In this document: in pieces, positions 33,870-42,296 of the stretch
Position numbering within the stretch: position 1 is the first letter of the stretch
How the letters are laid out: every line of letters begins with the position of its first letter
Origin: Flavobacterium sp. xlx-214
Lineage (GTDB): Bacteria > Bacteroidota > Bacteroidia > Flavobacteriales > Flavobacteriaceae
Assembly (NCBI RefSeq): GCF_013874595.1
Contig: NZ_CP059431.1
Span: forward strand, 558,001 to 622,000
DNA: 64,000 bases
Direction of reading: 5' to 3'
Made by a program: the position numbers and the translations under genes
The notes under the pieces: model-generated
The model's input: the letters and a program-made list of their open reading frames with translations, nothing else
What the model was told of the DNA's origin: nothing
The model's database searches: none

Positions 33870-35291
33870 TTATTTTTGATTTCTTCCACTTTGAGGAGCA
33901 TTAGCTTCATTTAACAAGCCCGGCCCTGGTGCAGAAACAACTGTTCTAAATCCGATGTAACAACGAGCAGAGTCAGCATTTTCTCTATCACGTGTAGCAA
34001 CTTGTAAGAAATAGTGAGGATCTCTCCAAGAACCACCACGTACAACTTTTATTGGATTAGTAGTTGTTCTACCTTTTGGTTTTAAACCTGATTGTAATAA
34101 ATATGTTTCTTCGTCATAAGATGAGTTTGTCCACTCAGCAACGTTTCCAGCCATATTATATAAGTTATATCCGTTTGGTTTGTAAGAACGTGCTTCAGCT
34201 GTATATAAAGCTCCATCAACAGCGTAATCTCCTCTATCTGGTTTGAAGTTAGCTAAGAAACAAGCTTTTTCATCTGTTGTATAAGGACCTCCCCAAGGAT
34301 ACATTGCATTTTTAAGACCTCCACGAGCTGCATATTCCCACTCTGATTCTTCAGGAACACGGTACTCATATAAACTGTGATTCATTTTACGGTCTGTTGA
34401 GTATGATTTTTTGTAAAGGGTTCTCCACGCTGCAAAAGCTTTTGCTTGATGTGCTGTAACTCCTACAACTGGATATTCTCCGTAAGCCTCATGCCAAAAA
34501 TATTCTTTAAACATTGGCTCATTATAAGAATAGTTGAAGTTTTTAGCCCAAGCAGTTGTATCTGGATAAACATTTACAATTTCTGTTTTTAAGAACTTAG
34601 ACTGACGGTTTCTTGAATCGTTTGAAGAATCATTTATATAACCGTTAGTATCCCACCAAGAATATTTGAAGTTTAATTTTTTAACATCGTACGTAATCAT
34701 ACCATTCAAGTTTTGAACAGCTGGAATGTACAATGAATCCATTACCTCTACGTAATATTCATCTGGATAACGTTTTGGATCTGTAATTAAACGTGCTTTT
34801 TTATTTAAACGACGACCTGCGTATTCATCATCATCCATTGCCATACTATAATAGTTATCATACATATAACGATCATAAGCAGACTGATTTTGATTTAACG
34901 ATGGATCTTGTACTTCTTGAAATGCAAAAGCACCAATTCCACCTGCTGTTTGATCCATTCCCATTTCATCAGCCATGATAGCTAAACGTGTTCTTGTAAT
35001 AGAATCTTTAACAAACTCAACGAATTTACGATATTGATTATTGGTAATCTCCGTTTCGTCCATATACATAGAACCAATGGTTACGTTACGAGCCGGTGCA
35101 TCTTCTGCCCCTAATAAATCTTCATGAGTTTTACCCATTGTAAAAGATCCTCCAGGTATGAAAGCCATTCCCTGTGGCTTTTCGGTAATCCAGCGTTTTC
35201 CTTGAGTTCCTTCTAGTAGTTCTCCTCTATCACCAGAACCACAACCGAATAATAACGAGACAACCGCAGAAAGTGTAATGAACTTCTTCAT
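33870..35291 (-). CDS. gldK: Type IX secretion / gliding motility lipoprotein GldK
   Basis: A 473-residue lipoprotein (lipobox LLFGC, Cys17). The body is an FGE-sulfatase (formylglycine-generating enzyme-like) fold: MAFIPGGSFTMGKTHEDLLG near 42-61, a central KAFAAWRTLYKKSY, and the C-terminal NMAGNVAEWTNSSYDEETY and VVRGGSWRDPHYFLQ. GldK/PorK binds GldN to make the periplasmic ring under the outer membrane. It is first in the operon; a -7-like element lies about 34 nt upstream. Confidence 0.95.
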   Translation of the reverse strand: MKKFITLSAVVSLLFGCGSGDRGELLEGTQGKRWITEKPQGMAFIPGGSFTMGKTHEDLLGAEDAPARNVTIGSMYMDETEITNNQYRKFVEFVKDSITRTRLAIMADEMGMDQTAGGIGAFAFQEVQDPSLNQNQSAYDRYMYDNYYSMAMDDDEYAGRRLNKKARLITDPKRYPDEYYVEVMDSLYIPAVQNLNGMITYDVKKLNFKYSWWDTNGYINDSSNDSRNRQSKFLKTEIVNVYPDTTAWAKNFNYSYNEPMFKEYFWHEAYGEYPVVGVTAHQAKAFAAWRTLYKKSYSTDRKMNHSLYEYRVPEESEWEYAARGGLKNAMYPWGGPYTTDEKACFLANFKPDRGDYAVDGALYTAEARSYKPNGYNLYNMAGNVAEWTNSSYDEETYLLQSGLKPKGRTTTNPIKVVRGGSWRDPHYFLQVATRDRENADSARCYIGFRTVVSAPGPGLLNEANAPQSGRNQK

Positions 35292-35324
35292 ATATTAATT
35301 GGGGTTTTATTTTAAAAAATTATT

Positions 35325-35333
35325 CAAAGCGTA
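35325..35333 (-). promoter_or_regulatory. Possible -7 element for gldKLMN
   Basis: The minus strand reads TACGCTTTG, one nucleotide longer between TA and TTTG than the consensus. It is placed to give a leader of about 28 nt. The match is imperfect, and gldK may also be transcribed from upstream. Confidence 0.35.
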
Positions 35334-35415
35334 AACCTATTTAATTATTTTTAAATATACAACGAAATCTTAAAAAAAAATTTAATTTATATTTAACAAT
35401 TTTATTTTGAAAATG

Positions 35416-36552
35416 TTAAGCCAATAGTTTTTTATTAGCAAGCCACCATCTTTCAGGTACAATATTTTGCAAAGCTTGCTTGTAATCATCATGGCTACAA
35501 GGAAATAAGATTTTATGATCTTTGTTATCAAGCCCTTCAATTTCAATCCACCATCTATCCGAAACATCGCTTTTATAAAAAATTAATTCTTGCTCTTCTA
35601 AAGGCACAATGTATTTTAAATAATTTGCTTTGCTAATATAAGGATATTCATTCATTCTGAAATTGAATCCTTCAACAAAATACCATAAAATCTGCGTAAT
35701 TAGCAAACTTTTTTCTGATACATTATCAATATTAAAAACACCAAAACTACTTACACGATCACTTAAACCAGCGTAACGTGCTAAAGCACAGATTTCTCGC
35801 CCATCAAAACCATTTGGATTAAAGTGTGAAAAAAATCCTAAATCGGCTGATTTAATTGCATTACAATCTAAACTTACTAGGTCTGCATCACGTAAAACAG
35901 GTTCTGATATTTTAACATTTGAGATGACTTCTCCTAAGCGATATGCTTCAAAATACATCTTCTCTATTAAATCGATTTCTTCTTGCGAATTAAAATATGT
36001 TTGGTATCCTAACACACTAAAATTATGTAAATTGGTTGGTGCCTCCATAATAATACGCGTCATAAATGATTCTGAAGGATTTACAACATCATTTACAACA
36101 TCAATTTTATTATCTATACAAACTAAATTTACACTTTGCTCTTGGGTATCATAACTACGGTACATACCATAGGTAATATCTTGTGAACCACCAATAACAA
36201 TAGGTAGTATTTTCTTTTTTAGCAAATCGGATACAATGAGCTTTACAGCCACGTACGTATCTTCAATAGATTCTCCAGCTTCAATAGACCCTAAATCGAT
36301 CATTTTTGATGTCCAATTTCCAGGAAAAAGCTGGTACCAATTCTTACGCAAAGTATCAAAATTAATATCTTCTTTGCTATTTAACAGCGTACCTCTGCTT
36401 TCATTCACTGTAATAAAGGCAATTTGTACATTATCTAACTCAGGAAATGATTTAGAAGTGTGGATGTCAATTGTTTTACCTAACGAATGCTTAGGCAATG
36501 TTTGTATGTATGTTTCTAACTCTGTAGAGATTGGTTTTAAAATTTCGTACAT
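35416..36552 (-). CDS. Arginase/formimidoylglutamase-fold protein with degenerate metal site
   Basis: A 378-residue protein with the ureohydrolase fold (segments LPIVIGGSQDITYGMYRSY and VNLVCIDNKIDVV, and the later DADLVSLDCNAIKSAD). The di-manganese ligands that define active members are altered. GGxHS/D is GGSQD (121-125, His to Gln), DAHxD is DNKID (147-151, His to Lys), and SxDxDxxDP is SLDCNAIKSAD (227-237), without the second Asp. Active arginase or HutG chemistry is therefore unlikely. It sits between topA (8-nt gap) and gldK, an arrangement I recall from Flavobacteria, and is probably cotranscribed with topA. The role is unknown; a structural or regulatory function is inference. Confidence 0.82.
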   Translation of the reverse strand: MYEILKPISTELETYIQTLPKHSLGKTIDIHTSKSFPELDNVQIAFITVNESRGTLLNSKEDINFDTLRKNWYQLFPGNWTSKMIDLGSIEAGESIEDTYVAVKLIVSDLLKKKILPIVIGGSQDITYGMYRSYDTQEQSVNLVCIDNKIDVVNDVVNPSESFMTRIIMEAPTNLHNFSVLGYQTYFNSQEEIDLIEKMYFEAYRLGEVISNVKISEPVLRDADLVSLDCNAIKSADLGFFSHFNPNGFDGREICALARYAGLSDRVSSFGVFNIDNVSEKSLLITQILWYFVEGFNFRMNEYPYISKANYLKYIVPLEEQELIFYKSDVSDRWWIEIEGLDNKDHKILFPCSHDDYKQALQNIVPERWWLANKKLLA

Positions 36553-36560
36553 AAGAGTTT

Positions 36561-39101
36561 TTATTTTTTAGTTGCGCGTTTTACAGGTGCTTTTTTTACA
36601 GCTGTGGTTTTAGACGCTACTTTTTTAGCTGGTGCTTTTTTGGCTGCGGTTTTCTTTGCTGGCGCTTTCTCTTCGATTAATTTTTGAACATCTTCTAAGG
36701 TTAATGCAGCTGCATCAACATCTTTGCTTAGTTCAATTTTAATTTTTCCTTTTAAAATGGTTGATCTGCCCCAACGTGCTTTTTCAACTTTTATCCCCTC
36801 TTCTTTCCAATCGTGAATAACTTTATCTTTTTCTTTTTGAATTTTATCTTCAATTAATTCTTCAATATCGTTTTTAGATAAATTATCAAAATTGTATTTT
36901 TTGTTAACGTTGATAAAAATACCGTTCCATTTTAAAAACGGACCAAAACGCCCCACTCCTTTTTGCACAGGTAAACCTTGATACTCTGCAATAGGTGCAT
37001 CGGCTTTTTGTTTTTCTTTTATCAACTCAATAGCGCGTTCTAAAGATACATCTAACGGATCTTCTCCTTTTGAAAGTGAAATAAACTGATCTGCATAACG
37101 AACATAAGGACCAAAACGACCATTATTTACTTCTATTGATTCGTTATTATATTCACCCAAAGTTTTTGGTAATAAGAATAACGACAAAGCTTCTTCTAAA
37201 TTGATACTTCCTATATTTTGAGATGCATTTAAGCTTGCAAATTGTTTTTCTTCGTCATCAGCGTCTCCAATTTGAGCAATAGGCCCAAATTTACCCAAAC
37301 GCACCAAAACGGGTTTTCCTGATTTTGGATCGGTTCCTAACACACGTTCTCCAGACTCACGTTCTGCATTTTTTTCAACATCAACTACTGTTGGATGGAA
37401 ATGACTGTAAAACTCGTTCATCATTTTGGTCCAATTCAAATTACCCTCTGCAATTTCATCGAAACTCTCTTCTACTTTTGCTGTAAAATTGTAATCTAAA
37501 ATGGTATCAAAATTTTTCACTAAAAAGTCGGTAACAATCATACCTATATCTGTAGGCACTAATTTTCCTTTATCAGCGCCCACCTTTTCAATTTGTGTAG
37601 CAGTTGTAATTTTACCATTTTGTAAACTCAACACTTCATAGTTACGCTCACTACCTTCGGTTGTACCTTTTTCTACATAATTACGTGCAATAATCGTTGA
37701 AATTGTTGGTGCGTAGGTTGACGGACGACCAATTCCTAATTCTTCTAACTTTTTAACCAAAGCAGCTTCGGTATAACGTGCCGGGGGACGTGAAAAACGT
37801 TGCGTTGCTGTTATTCCATTGTTTGTTAAACGTTCGTTTACTTTTAATGCAGGCAACAAACCTTCTTGTTCTTCATCTTCATCATCATTACCTTCAAGAT
37901 ATACTTTCAAGAAACCTTCAAAAAGTAACACTTCGCCCGAAGCAATAAAGTTTTGATTGTGCTTGTCTGCCGCAATAGTTACGTTGGTACGTTCTAATTG
38001 CGCATCGCTCATTTGAGATGCAATGGTACGTTTCCAGATTAATTCATACAAACGTGCTTGATCACGATCAATATTCACCGAATGACGCGACATATCTGTT
38101 GGGCGAATTGCCTCGTGGGCTTCTTGTGCACCCTTAGCTTTTGTAGAAAAATTGCGTGGTTTACTAAATTCTTTTCCGTAGTAATTTACAATCTCCGTTT
38201 CGGCAGCTTTAATTGCATCTTGTGATAAATTAACACTATCGGTTCTCATATAAGTGATTAACCCACTTTCATACAAACGCTGTGCTAACATCATTGTTTG
38301 ACCAACAGTGTAATACAATTTACGCGACGCCTCTTGTTGTAAAGTAGAAGTAGTAAAAGGCGCAGCTGGCGATTTTTTTGCAGGTTTTGTTTCTAAATCG
38401 GCAACTTTAAATTGTGCTTCAATATTTTTTTCTAGAAAAGCAAACGCTTCTTCTTGTGTTTTAAAATTCTTTGGCAATTTAGCTTTAAACGATTTTCCGT
38501 TTTCAGCCATAAACTCGGCAGTAATACTAAAAGAAGATTCGCTTTTAAACTGCTCAATTTCTCTTTCGCGTTCTACAATTAAACGTACAGAAACCGATTG
38601 CACACGACCTGCAGATAAACCTGCACGAACTTTTTTCCATAAAACAGGCGAAAGCTCATAACCCACCAAACGATCTAAAACACGACGCGCTTGCTGAGCA
38701 TTTACCAAATTATAATCAATACCTCTTGGGTTTTCAATGGCTTTTTGAATGGCAGTTTTTGTAATTTCGTGAAAAACAATTCGTTTTGTTTGGTTTTCTT
38801 TCAGCTTTAATTCTTCGGCTAAATGCCAAGCAATAGCTTCTCCTTCGCGGTCTTCATCGGATGCTAACCAAACCGTTTCGGCTTTTTTAGATAAATCTTT
38901 TAATTTTTTAACTACCGCTTTTTTATCAGCAGAAACTTCGTATTTTGGTTTGAAATTATTTTCAATATCCACACCAATTTCCTTTGAAGGAATATCGGCA
39001 ATATGCCCAAAACTAGATTCTACCTGATAATCAGCTCCTAAAAATTTTTCTATTGTTTTTGCCTTTGCAGGCGACTCCACGATCACTAAATTCTTTGCCA
39101 T
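36561..39101 (-). CDS. topA: DNA topoisomerase I (type IA)
   Basis: An 846-residue enzyme that relaxes negative supercoils by single-strand passage. The TOPRIM domain opens the protein (LVIVESPAKAKTIEKFLG, 5-22; SDEDREGEAIAWHLA, 81-95). The active-site tyrosine is Y284 in GLITYMRTDSV. After the core, about residues 570-800 form the C-terminal repeat region without the CxxC zinc ribbons of E. coli TopA. The last 40 residues are a Lys/Ala/Pro tail (KKTAAKKAPAKKVASK), like a histone-H1-type DNA-binding tail, a common addition in Bacteroidota. Confidence 0.96.
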   Translation of the reverse strand: MAKNLVIVESPAKAKTIEKFLGADYQVESSFGHIADIPSKEIGVDIENNFKPKYEVSADKKAVVKKLKDLSKKAETVWLASDEDREGEAIAWHLAEELKLKENQTKRIVFHEITKTAIQKAIENPRGIDYNLVNAQQARRVLDRLVGYELSPVLWKKVRAGLSAGRVQSVSVRLIVEREREIEQFKSESSFSITAEFMAENGKSFKAKLPKNFKTQEEAFAFLEKNIEAQFKVADLETKPAKKSPAAPFTTSTLQQEASRKLYYTVGQTMMLAQRLYESGLITYMRTDSVNLSQDAIKAAETEIVNYYGKEFSKPRNFSTKAKGAQEAHEAIRPTDMSRHSVNIDRDQARLYELIWKRTIASQMSDAQLERTNVTIAADKHNQNFIASGEVLLFEGFLKVYLEGNDDEDEEQEGLLPALKVNERLTNNGITATQRFSRPPARYTEAALVKKLEELGIGRPSTYAPTISTIIARNYVEKGTTEGSERNYEVLSLQNGKITTATQIEKVGADKGKLVPTDIGMIVTDFLVKNFDTILDYNFTAKVEESFDEIAEGNLNWTKMMNEFYSHFHPTVVDVEKNAERESGERVLGTDPKSGKPVLVRLGKFGPIAQIGDADDEEKQFASLNASQNIGSINLEEALSLFLLPKTLGEYNNESIEVNNGRFGPYVRYADQFISLSKGEDPLDVSLERAIELIKEKQKADAPIAEYQGLPVQKGVGRFGPFLKWNGIFINVNKKYNFDNLSKNDIEELIEDKIQKEKDKVIHDWKEEGIKVEKARWGRSTILKGKIKIELSKDVDAAALTLEDVQKLIEEKAPAKKTAAKKAPAKKVASKTTAVKKAPVKRATKK

Positions 39102-39119
39102 TCTACTTTAATTTGTCAG

Positions 39120-39127
39120 CAAAAGTA
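39120..39127 (-). promoter_or_regulatory. -7 promoter element for topA
   Basis: The minus strand reads TACTTTTG, an exact TAnnTTTG match, ending 18 nt before the topA ATG. Confidence 0.65.
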
Positions 39128-39207
39128 TATGATTTTTTTAAATAAAGCTTTTTATACTATTTAATTATATCAAAAAAAGGTGCATCTATTTTTTTTCAAC
39201 AACACTT

Positions 39208-40137
39208 TTAACTGTATTGTTTTAAGTTTTGCGTCAAGATTTTTTTTAGTTCTTTAACCAATTCTTTTGGTTGGATTATTTTTATTTGATGATTGTGCGA
39301 TAATAGCTCAGAAACCAACTCCATTGTAGGAATAACCTCTAAAGATATTATGGTTTTACCGTTTTCGATTTCGGTTTTTTGCGAAGGATGAATAGGCAAT
39401 GAACTAAAATATTTACCATATTCTATAGATGTTTCTATTTGCACCGTAACTGCTTCGGTAAAATTAGCAAGTGGTTTTGTGGTAACGCCAATAAAATGAT
39501 TAAAATGATTTTTTACAGAAACAGATTCTTGTAACTTAAAATTAGTTCCTAATTGTGCATCGTAAATACGATCTAACGCAAATGTTTTTAAAAAGGTCTG
39601 GCGCAAACCATCTTTTAGCTCATAACCCACTACGTACCAGCGAAATTTACTTTCTTTTAAAGCCAATGGCATTAATTTACGACGATTAGCTTTGTATTGA
39701 TCAAACTTTTGATACTCAAATTCCAGATACTTATATTCACAAATAGCTTCTTTAATTGTTTGATAATTCTCTAAACCCAAAGCTTTTCGGTCATCAATTA
39801 AAATAAAATCAGTTGTAGAAACATCTTGCGCAATATGCAACATCTTTAAACTATCCATAGTAAACAATTGCTGATTTTTAGAACCATTTACAAAAGCACT
39901 GTTTTGCAACACATACTTTTTCTGCGATTTATCAAACTTTATTGTAATGTTTAATGATGATTCAATATCCTTTAAATCACGTTGAAAAGTTCGCAAAGAA
40001 ATACTATTATCATCATCGGCATGAACTCCTTTTAATTTACTGTTAATATCCTCAAAACTTAATCCGCTACCGTTATGCGTTTGAAAAAGTTCCACAATAC
40101 GTGTTAATCTACTAATTAAATTATGCTTTGTAGCCAT
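39208..40137 (-). CDS. WYL-domain transcriptional regulator (HTH + WYL)
   Basis: A 309-residue protein. An N-terminal HTH_11/DeoR-type winged helix (about 1-80: LISRLTRIVELFQTHNGSGLSFEDINSKL, then LRTFQRDLKDIESSLN) is followed by a WYL domain (about 140-215: LEFEYQKFDQYKANRRKLMPLALKESKFRWYVVGYE). A C-terminal WCX-like extension (about 230-309) completes it. WYL proteins sense a ligand, often a nucleotide or nucleic acid, and control nearby genes. It follows the SLOG gene by 6 nt on the same strand, so the two form an operon. A palindrome at 40726-40746 in their promoter is a candidate binding site. Confidence 0.88.
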   Translation of the reverse strand: MATKHNLISRLTRIVELFQTHNGSGLSFEDINSKLKGVHADDDNSISLRTFQRDLKDIESSLNITIKFDKSQKKYVLQNSAFVNGSKNQQLFTMDSLKMLHIAQDVSTTDFILIDDRKALGLENYQTIKEAICEYKYLEFEYQKFDQYKANRRKLMPLALKESKFRWYVVGYELKDGLRQTFLKTFALDRIYDAQLGTNFKLQESVSVKNHFNHFIGVTTKPLANFTEAVTVQIETSIEYGKYFSSLPIHPSQKTEIENGKTIISLEVIPTMELVSELLSHNHQIKIIQPKELVKELKKILTQNLKQYS

Positions 40138-40143
40138 ATTATT

Positions 40144-40704
40144 TTATTCAAAAGTGTTTTTAAAAAGATTTTCAATAGCGTTAATGCCAAACAAATTAAT
40201 GTTGCGCGTACCAATACCTGCAAAGTGCAAAGCTGTTATTTTAGGATTATTAACACACTTTTTAAAGTTTTTATAGTAATAATCGTAATAAAACCACTGT
40301 ACCTGATCTTGATCAAACACAAAAACAGGCTTATTGGTATTTATTGCCATTTGCACTGCCCAAGCCGTACCACCTTGTACACACCATCCATTATCTGTAT
40401 TTTTCAAAATACTTATAGCAAAAACTTCGTCTGCATTTTTAACCTGAAACCAATTGCGCGCAAGTAACTTTAAATATGAATTTACTTTGGCACGTTTTAA
40501 AACTAAATTGGCTTTATGAACATGTTTAACTCCTTCGGCAAATTGCATTTCGTTTAACTCATATTTATTTTCAGAAGTATGATGCTTGGTTTTGTAAGAA
40601 TACGCAATTACATCAACAGCAAATTTGTTCGAGAAAAACTCAAAATAAGTATCAGCACCTTCTGCACCGCCCGAATAACAAATATGTTTTGTAAACTGCT
40701 TCAT
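40144..40704 (-). CDS. SLOG-superfamily (YpsA/DprA/LOG-like) nucleotide-binding protein
   Basis: A 186-residue protein of the SLOG Rossmannoid type. It shows the first glycine motif SGGAEGAD (11-18) after a beta strand (HICYS), a second, GGTAWAV (111-117), and a late AGIGTR (162-167). These positions would bind the phosphate and ribose of a nucleotide ligand. There is no signal peptide. SLOG proteins bind or process nucleotide-derived signals, and many lie in conflict systems, but this one has no effector (nuclease, TIR or pore) attached. Its partner is the WYL regulator directly downstream. It could be the enzyme that makes or degrades the WYL ligand. Confidence 0.72.
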   Translation of the reverse strand: MKQFTKHICYSGGAEGADTYFEFFSNKFAVDVIAYSYKTKHHTSENKYELNEMQFAEGVKHVHKANLVLKRAKVNSYLKLLARNWFQVKNADEVFAISILKNTDNGWCVQGGTAWAVQMAINTNKPVFVFDQDQVQWFYYDYYYKNFKKCVNNPKITALHFAGIGTRNINLFGINAIENLFKNTFE

Positions 40705-40709
40705 GCTAG

Positions 40710-40746
40710 TAAAGATACGTTTTTTAAACGTCGTAAAAAGTCGTTT
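40710..40746 (-). promoter_or_regulatory. Promoter and palindromic operator-like site of the SLOG-WYL operon
   Basis: The minus-strand -7-like box is TATCTTTA (40710-40717), 5 nt from the SLOG ATG. Just upstream lie two nested inverted repeats: ACGTTT-TTT-AAACGT (40717-40731) and AAACGTC-N7-GTCGTTT (40726-40746; one mismatch). They sit where a repressor would block polymerase. Confidence 0.5.
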
Positions 40747-40798
40747 TAAAAATATTTAGAAAACATCTGCCATCTTGTCATAAAATTAATTTTAATTG

Positions 40799-40806
40799 TA
40801 TCTTTG
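40799..40806 (+). promoter_or_regulatory. -7 promoter element for the miaB operon
   Basis: TATCTTTG matches TAnnTTTG, with a TTG at 40775-40777 at suitable -33 spacing. The leader to the miaB ATG at 40836 is about 25 nt. Confidence 0.75.
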
Positions 40807-40835
40807 CAAATTGATTCGTACACGATTATGATTTT

Positions 40836-42284
40836 ATGGAAAAGGTAATTGAAGAAAGCAAACAAGGAACAAGCCTTGTTTTAGAACATAAAAGCGATAA
40901 TAAAAAGAAACTTTTTATTGAAAGTTACGGTTGTCAGATGAATTTTTCTGATAGCGAAATTGTTGCATCCATCTTAGCAAACGAAGGCTATAATACCACT
41001 CAAAATTTAGAGGAAGCCGATTTAGTTTTAGTAAACACTTGCTCTATTCGAGATAAAGCAGAACAAACGGTTCGTAAACGTTTAGAAAAATACAATGCTG
41101 TAAAATCAATCAATCCATCAATGAAAGTAGGTGTTTTGGGATGTATGGCTGAACGTTTAAAAAGCAAGTTTTTAGAAGAGGAAAAAATTGTAGATATGGT
41201 TGTAGGACCAGATGCTTACAAAGACATTCCTAATTTATTAAAAGAAGTTGATGAAGGTAGAGATGCCATTAACGTTATTTTATCAAAAGAAGAAACCTAT
41301 GGCGATATTGCGCCAGTACGTTTAAACAGCAATGGTGTAACAGCGTTTGTTTCTATTACACGTGGTTGCGACAATATGTGTACGTTTTGTGTAGTACCTT
41401 TTACACGTGGTCGTGAGCGTTCGCGTGAGCCAAAAAGTATTATGGAAGAAATTAAAGACTTGCATGAACGCGGCTTTAAAGAAATCACATTGTTAGGTCA
41501 AAACGTAGACTCATATTTATGGTACGGCGGTGGTTTAAAGAAAGATTACGACAAAGCTACCGAAATGCAAAAAGCAACAGCGGTAGATTTTGCTCAGTTG
41601 TTAGACATGTGTGCAACAACGTATCCAAAAATGCGTTTCCGTTTTTCTACGTCAAATCCACAAGATATGCACGAAGAAGTGATTCACATTATGGCAAAGC
41701 ATCATAATATTTGTAAATACATACACTTACCTGTTCAATCGGGTTCTACGCGTATTTTACATGAAATGAACCGCCAGCACACACGTGAAGAATACATGAC
41801 TTTGGTTGATACCATTTACCGCATTATTCCTGAAATTTCTTTATCACAAGACATGATTACAGGTTTCCCAACCGAAACCGAAGAAGACCATAAAGACACG
41901 CTTACATTAATGGAATATGTAAATTACGACTTTGGTTATATGTTTGCCTATTCAGAGCGCCCAGGAACAATGGCTGCCAGAAAAATGGAAGATGATGTAC
42001 CAGAGCCTGTAAAAAAACGCCGTTTGCAAGAAATTGTTGATTTACAACAGCGCATTGCTATGGAACGCACCAAACGTTTTGTAAACCAAACGGTTGAAGT
42101 GTTAATTGAAAAAACATCAAAACGTTCAGACGAGCATTGGTCTGGAAGAAACTCGCAAAACACAACCGTAGTTTTCCCTAAAGAAAATTATAAAGTAGGC
42201 GATTTTGTATTAGTAAAAATTAACGATTGTACATCGGCAACTTTAATAGGAGAAGCTGTAGGATATTCGGAAATGCAATCGTAA
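40836..42284 (+). CDS. miaB: tRNA-2-methylthio-N6-dimethylallyladenosine synthase
   Basis: A 482-residue radical-SAM methylthiotransferase that modifies A37 of tRNAs. The N-terminal MTTase domain holds the three cluster cysteines in ESYGCQMNFSDSE (C33), LVNTCSIRDKAEQ and GCMAERL. The radical-SAM CxxxCxxC motif is CDNMCTFCVVPFTRG. A TRAM domain closes the protein (about 410-475). The N-terminus has a 20-residue extension before the MTTase domain. It opens an operon with the sigma-54-type activator gene 12 nt downstream. Confidence 0.97.
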   Translation: MEKVIEESKQGTSLVLEHKSDNKKKLFIESYGCQMNFSDSEIVASILANEGYNTTQNLEEADLVLVNTCSIRDKAEQTVRKRLEKYNAVKSINPSMKVGVLGCMAERLKSKFLEEEKIVDMVVGPDAYKDIPNLLKEVDEGRDAINVILSKEETYGDIAPVRLNSNGVTAFVSITRGCDNMCTFCVVPFTRGRERSREPKSIMEEIKDLHERGFKEITLLGQNVDSYLWYGGGLKKDYDKATEMQKATAVDFAQLLDMCATTYPKMRFRFSTSNPQDMHEEVIHIMAKHHNICKYIHLPVQSGSTRILHEMNRQHTREEYMTLVDTIYRIIPEISLSQDMITGFPTETEEDHKDTLTLMEYVNYDFGYMFAYSERPGTMAARKMEDDVPEPVKKRRLQEIVDLQQRIAMERTKRFVNQTVEVLIEKTSKRSDEHWSGRNSQNTTVVFPKENYKVGDFVLVKINDCTSATLIGEAVGYSEMQS

Positions 42285-42296
42285 AAAACAAAAGAA

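Noticed and set aside
35416..36552. Active formimidoylglutamase (hutG) to go with hutU
   Set aside because: Metal ligands are altered, and it is 8 kb away in a different operon.
40144..40704. Lysine decarboxylase-like / LOG cytokinin enzyme
   Set aside because: Only general SLOG motifs are visible; the LOG-specific PGGxGTxxE motif is not present.
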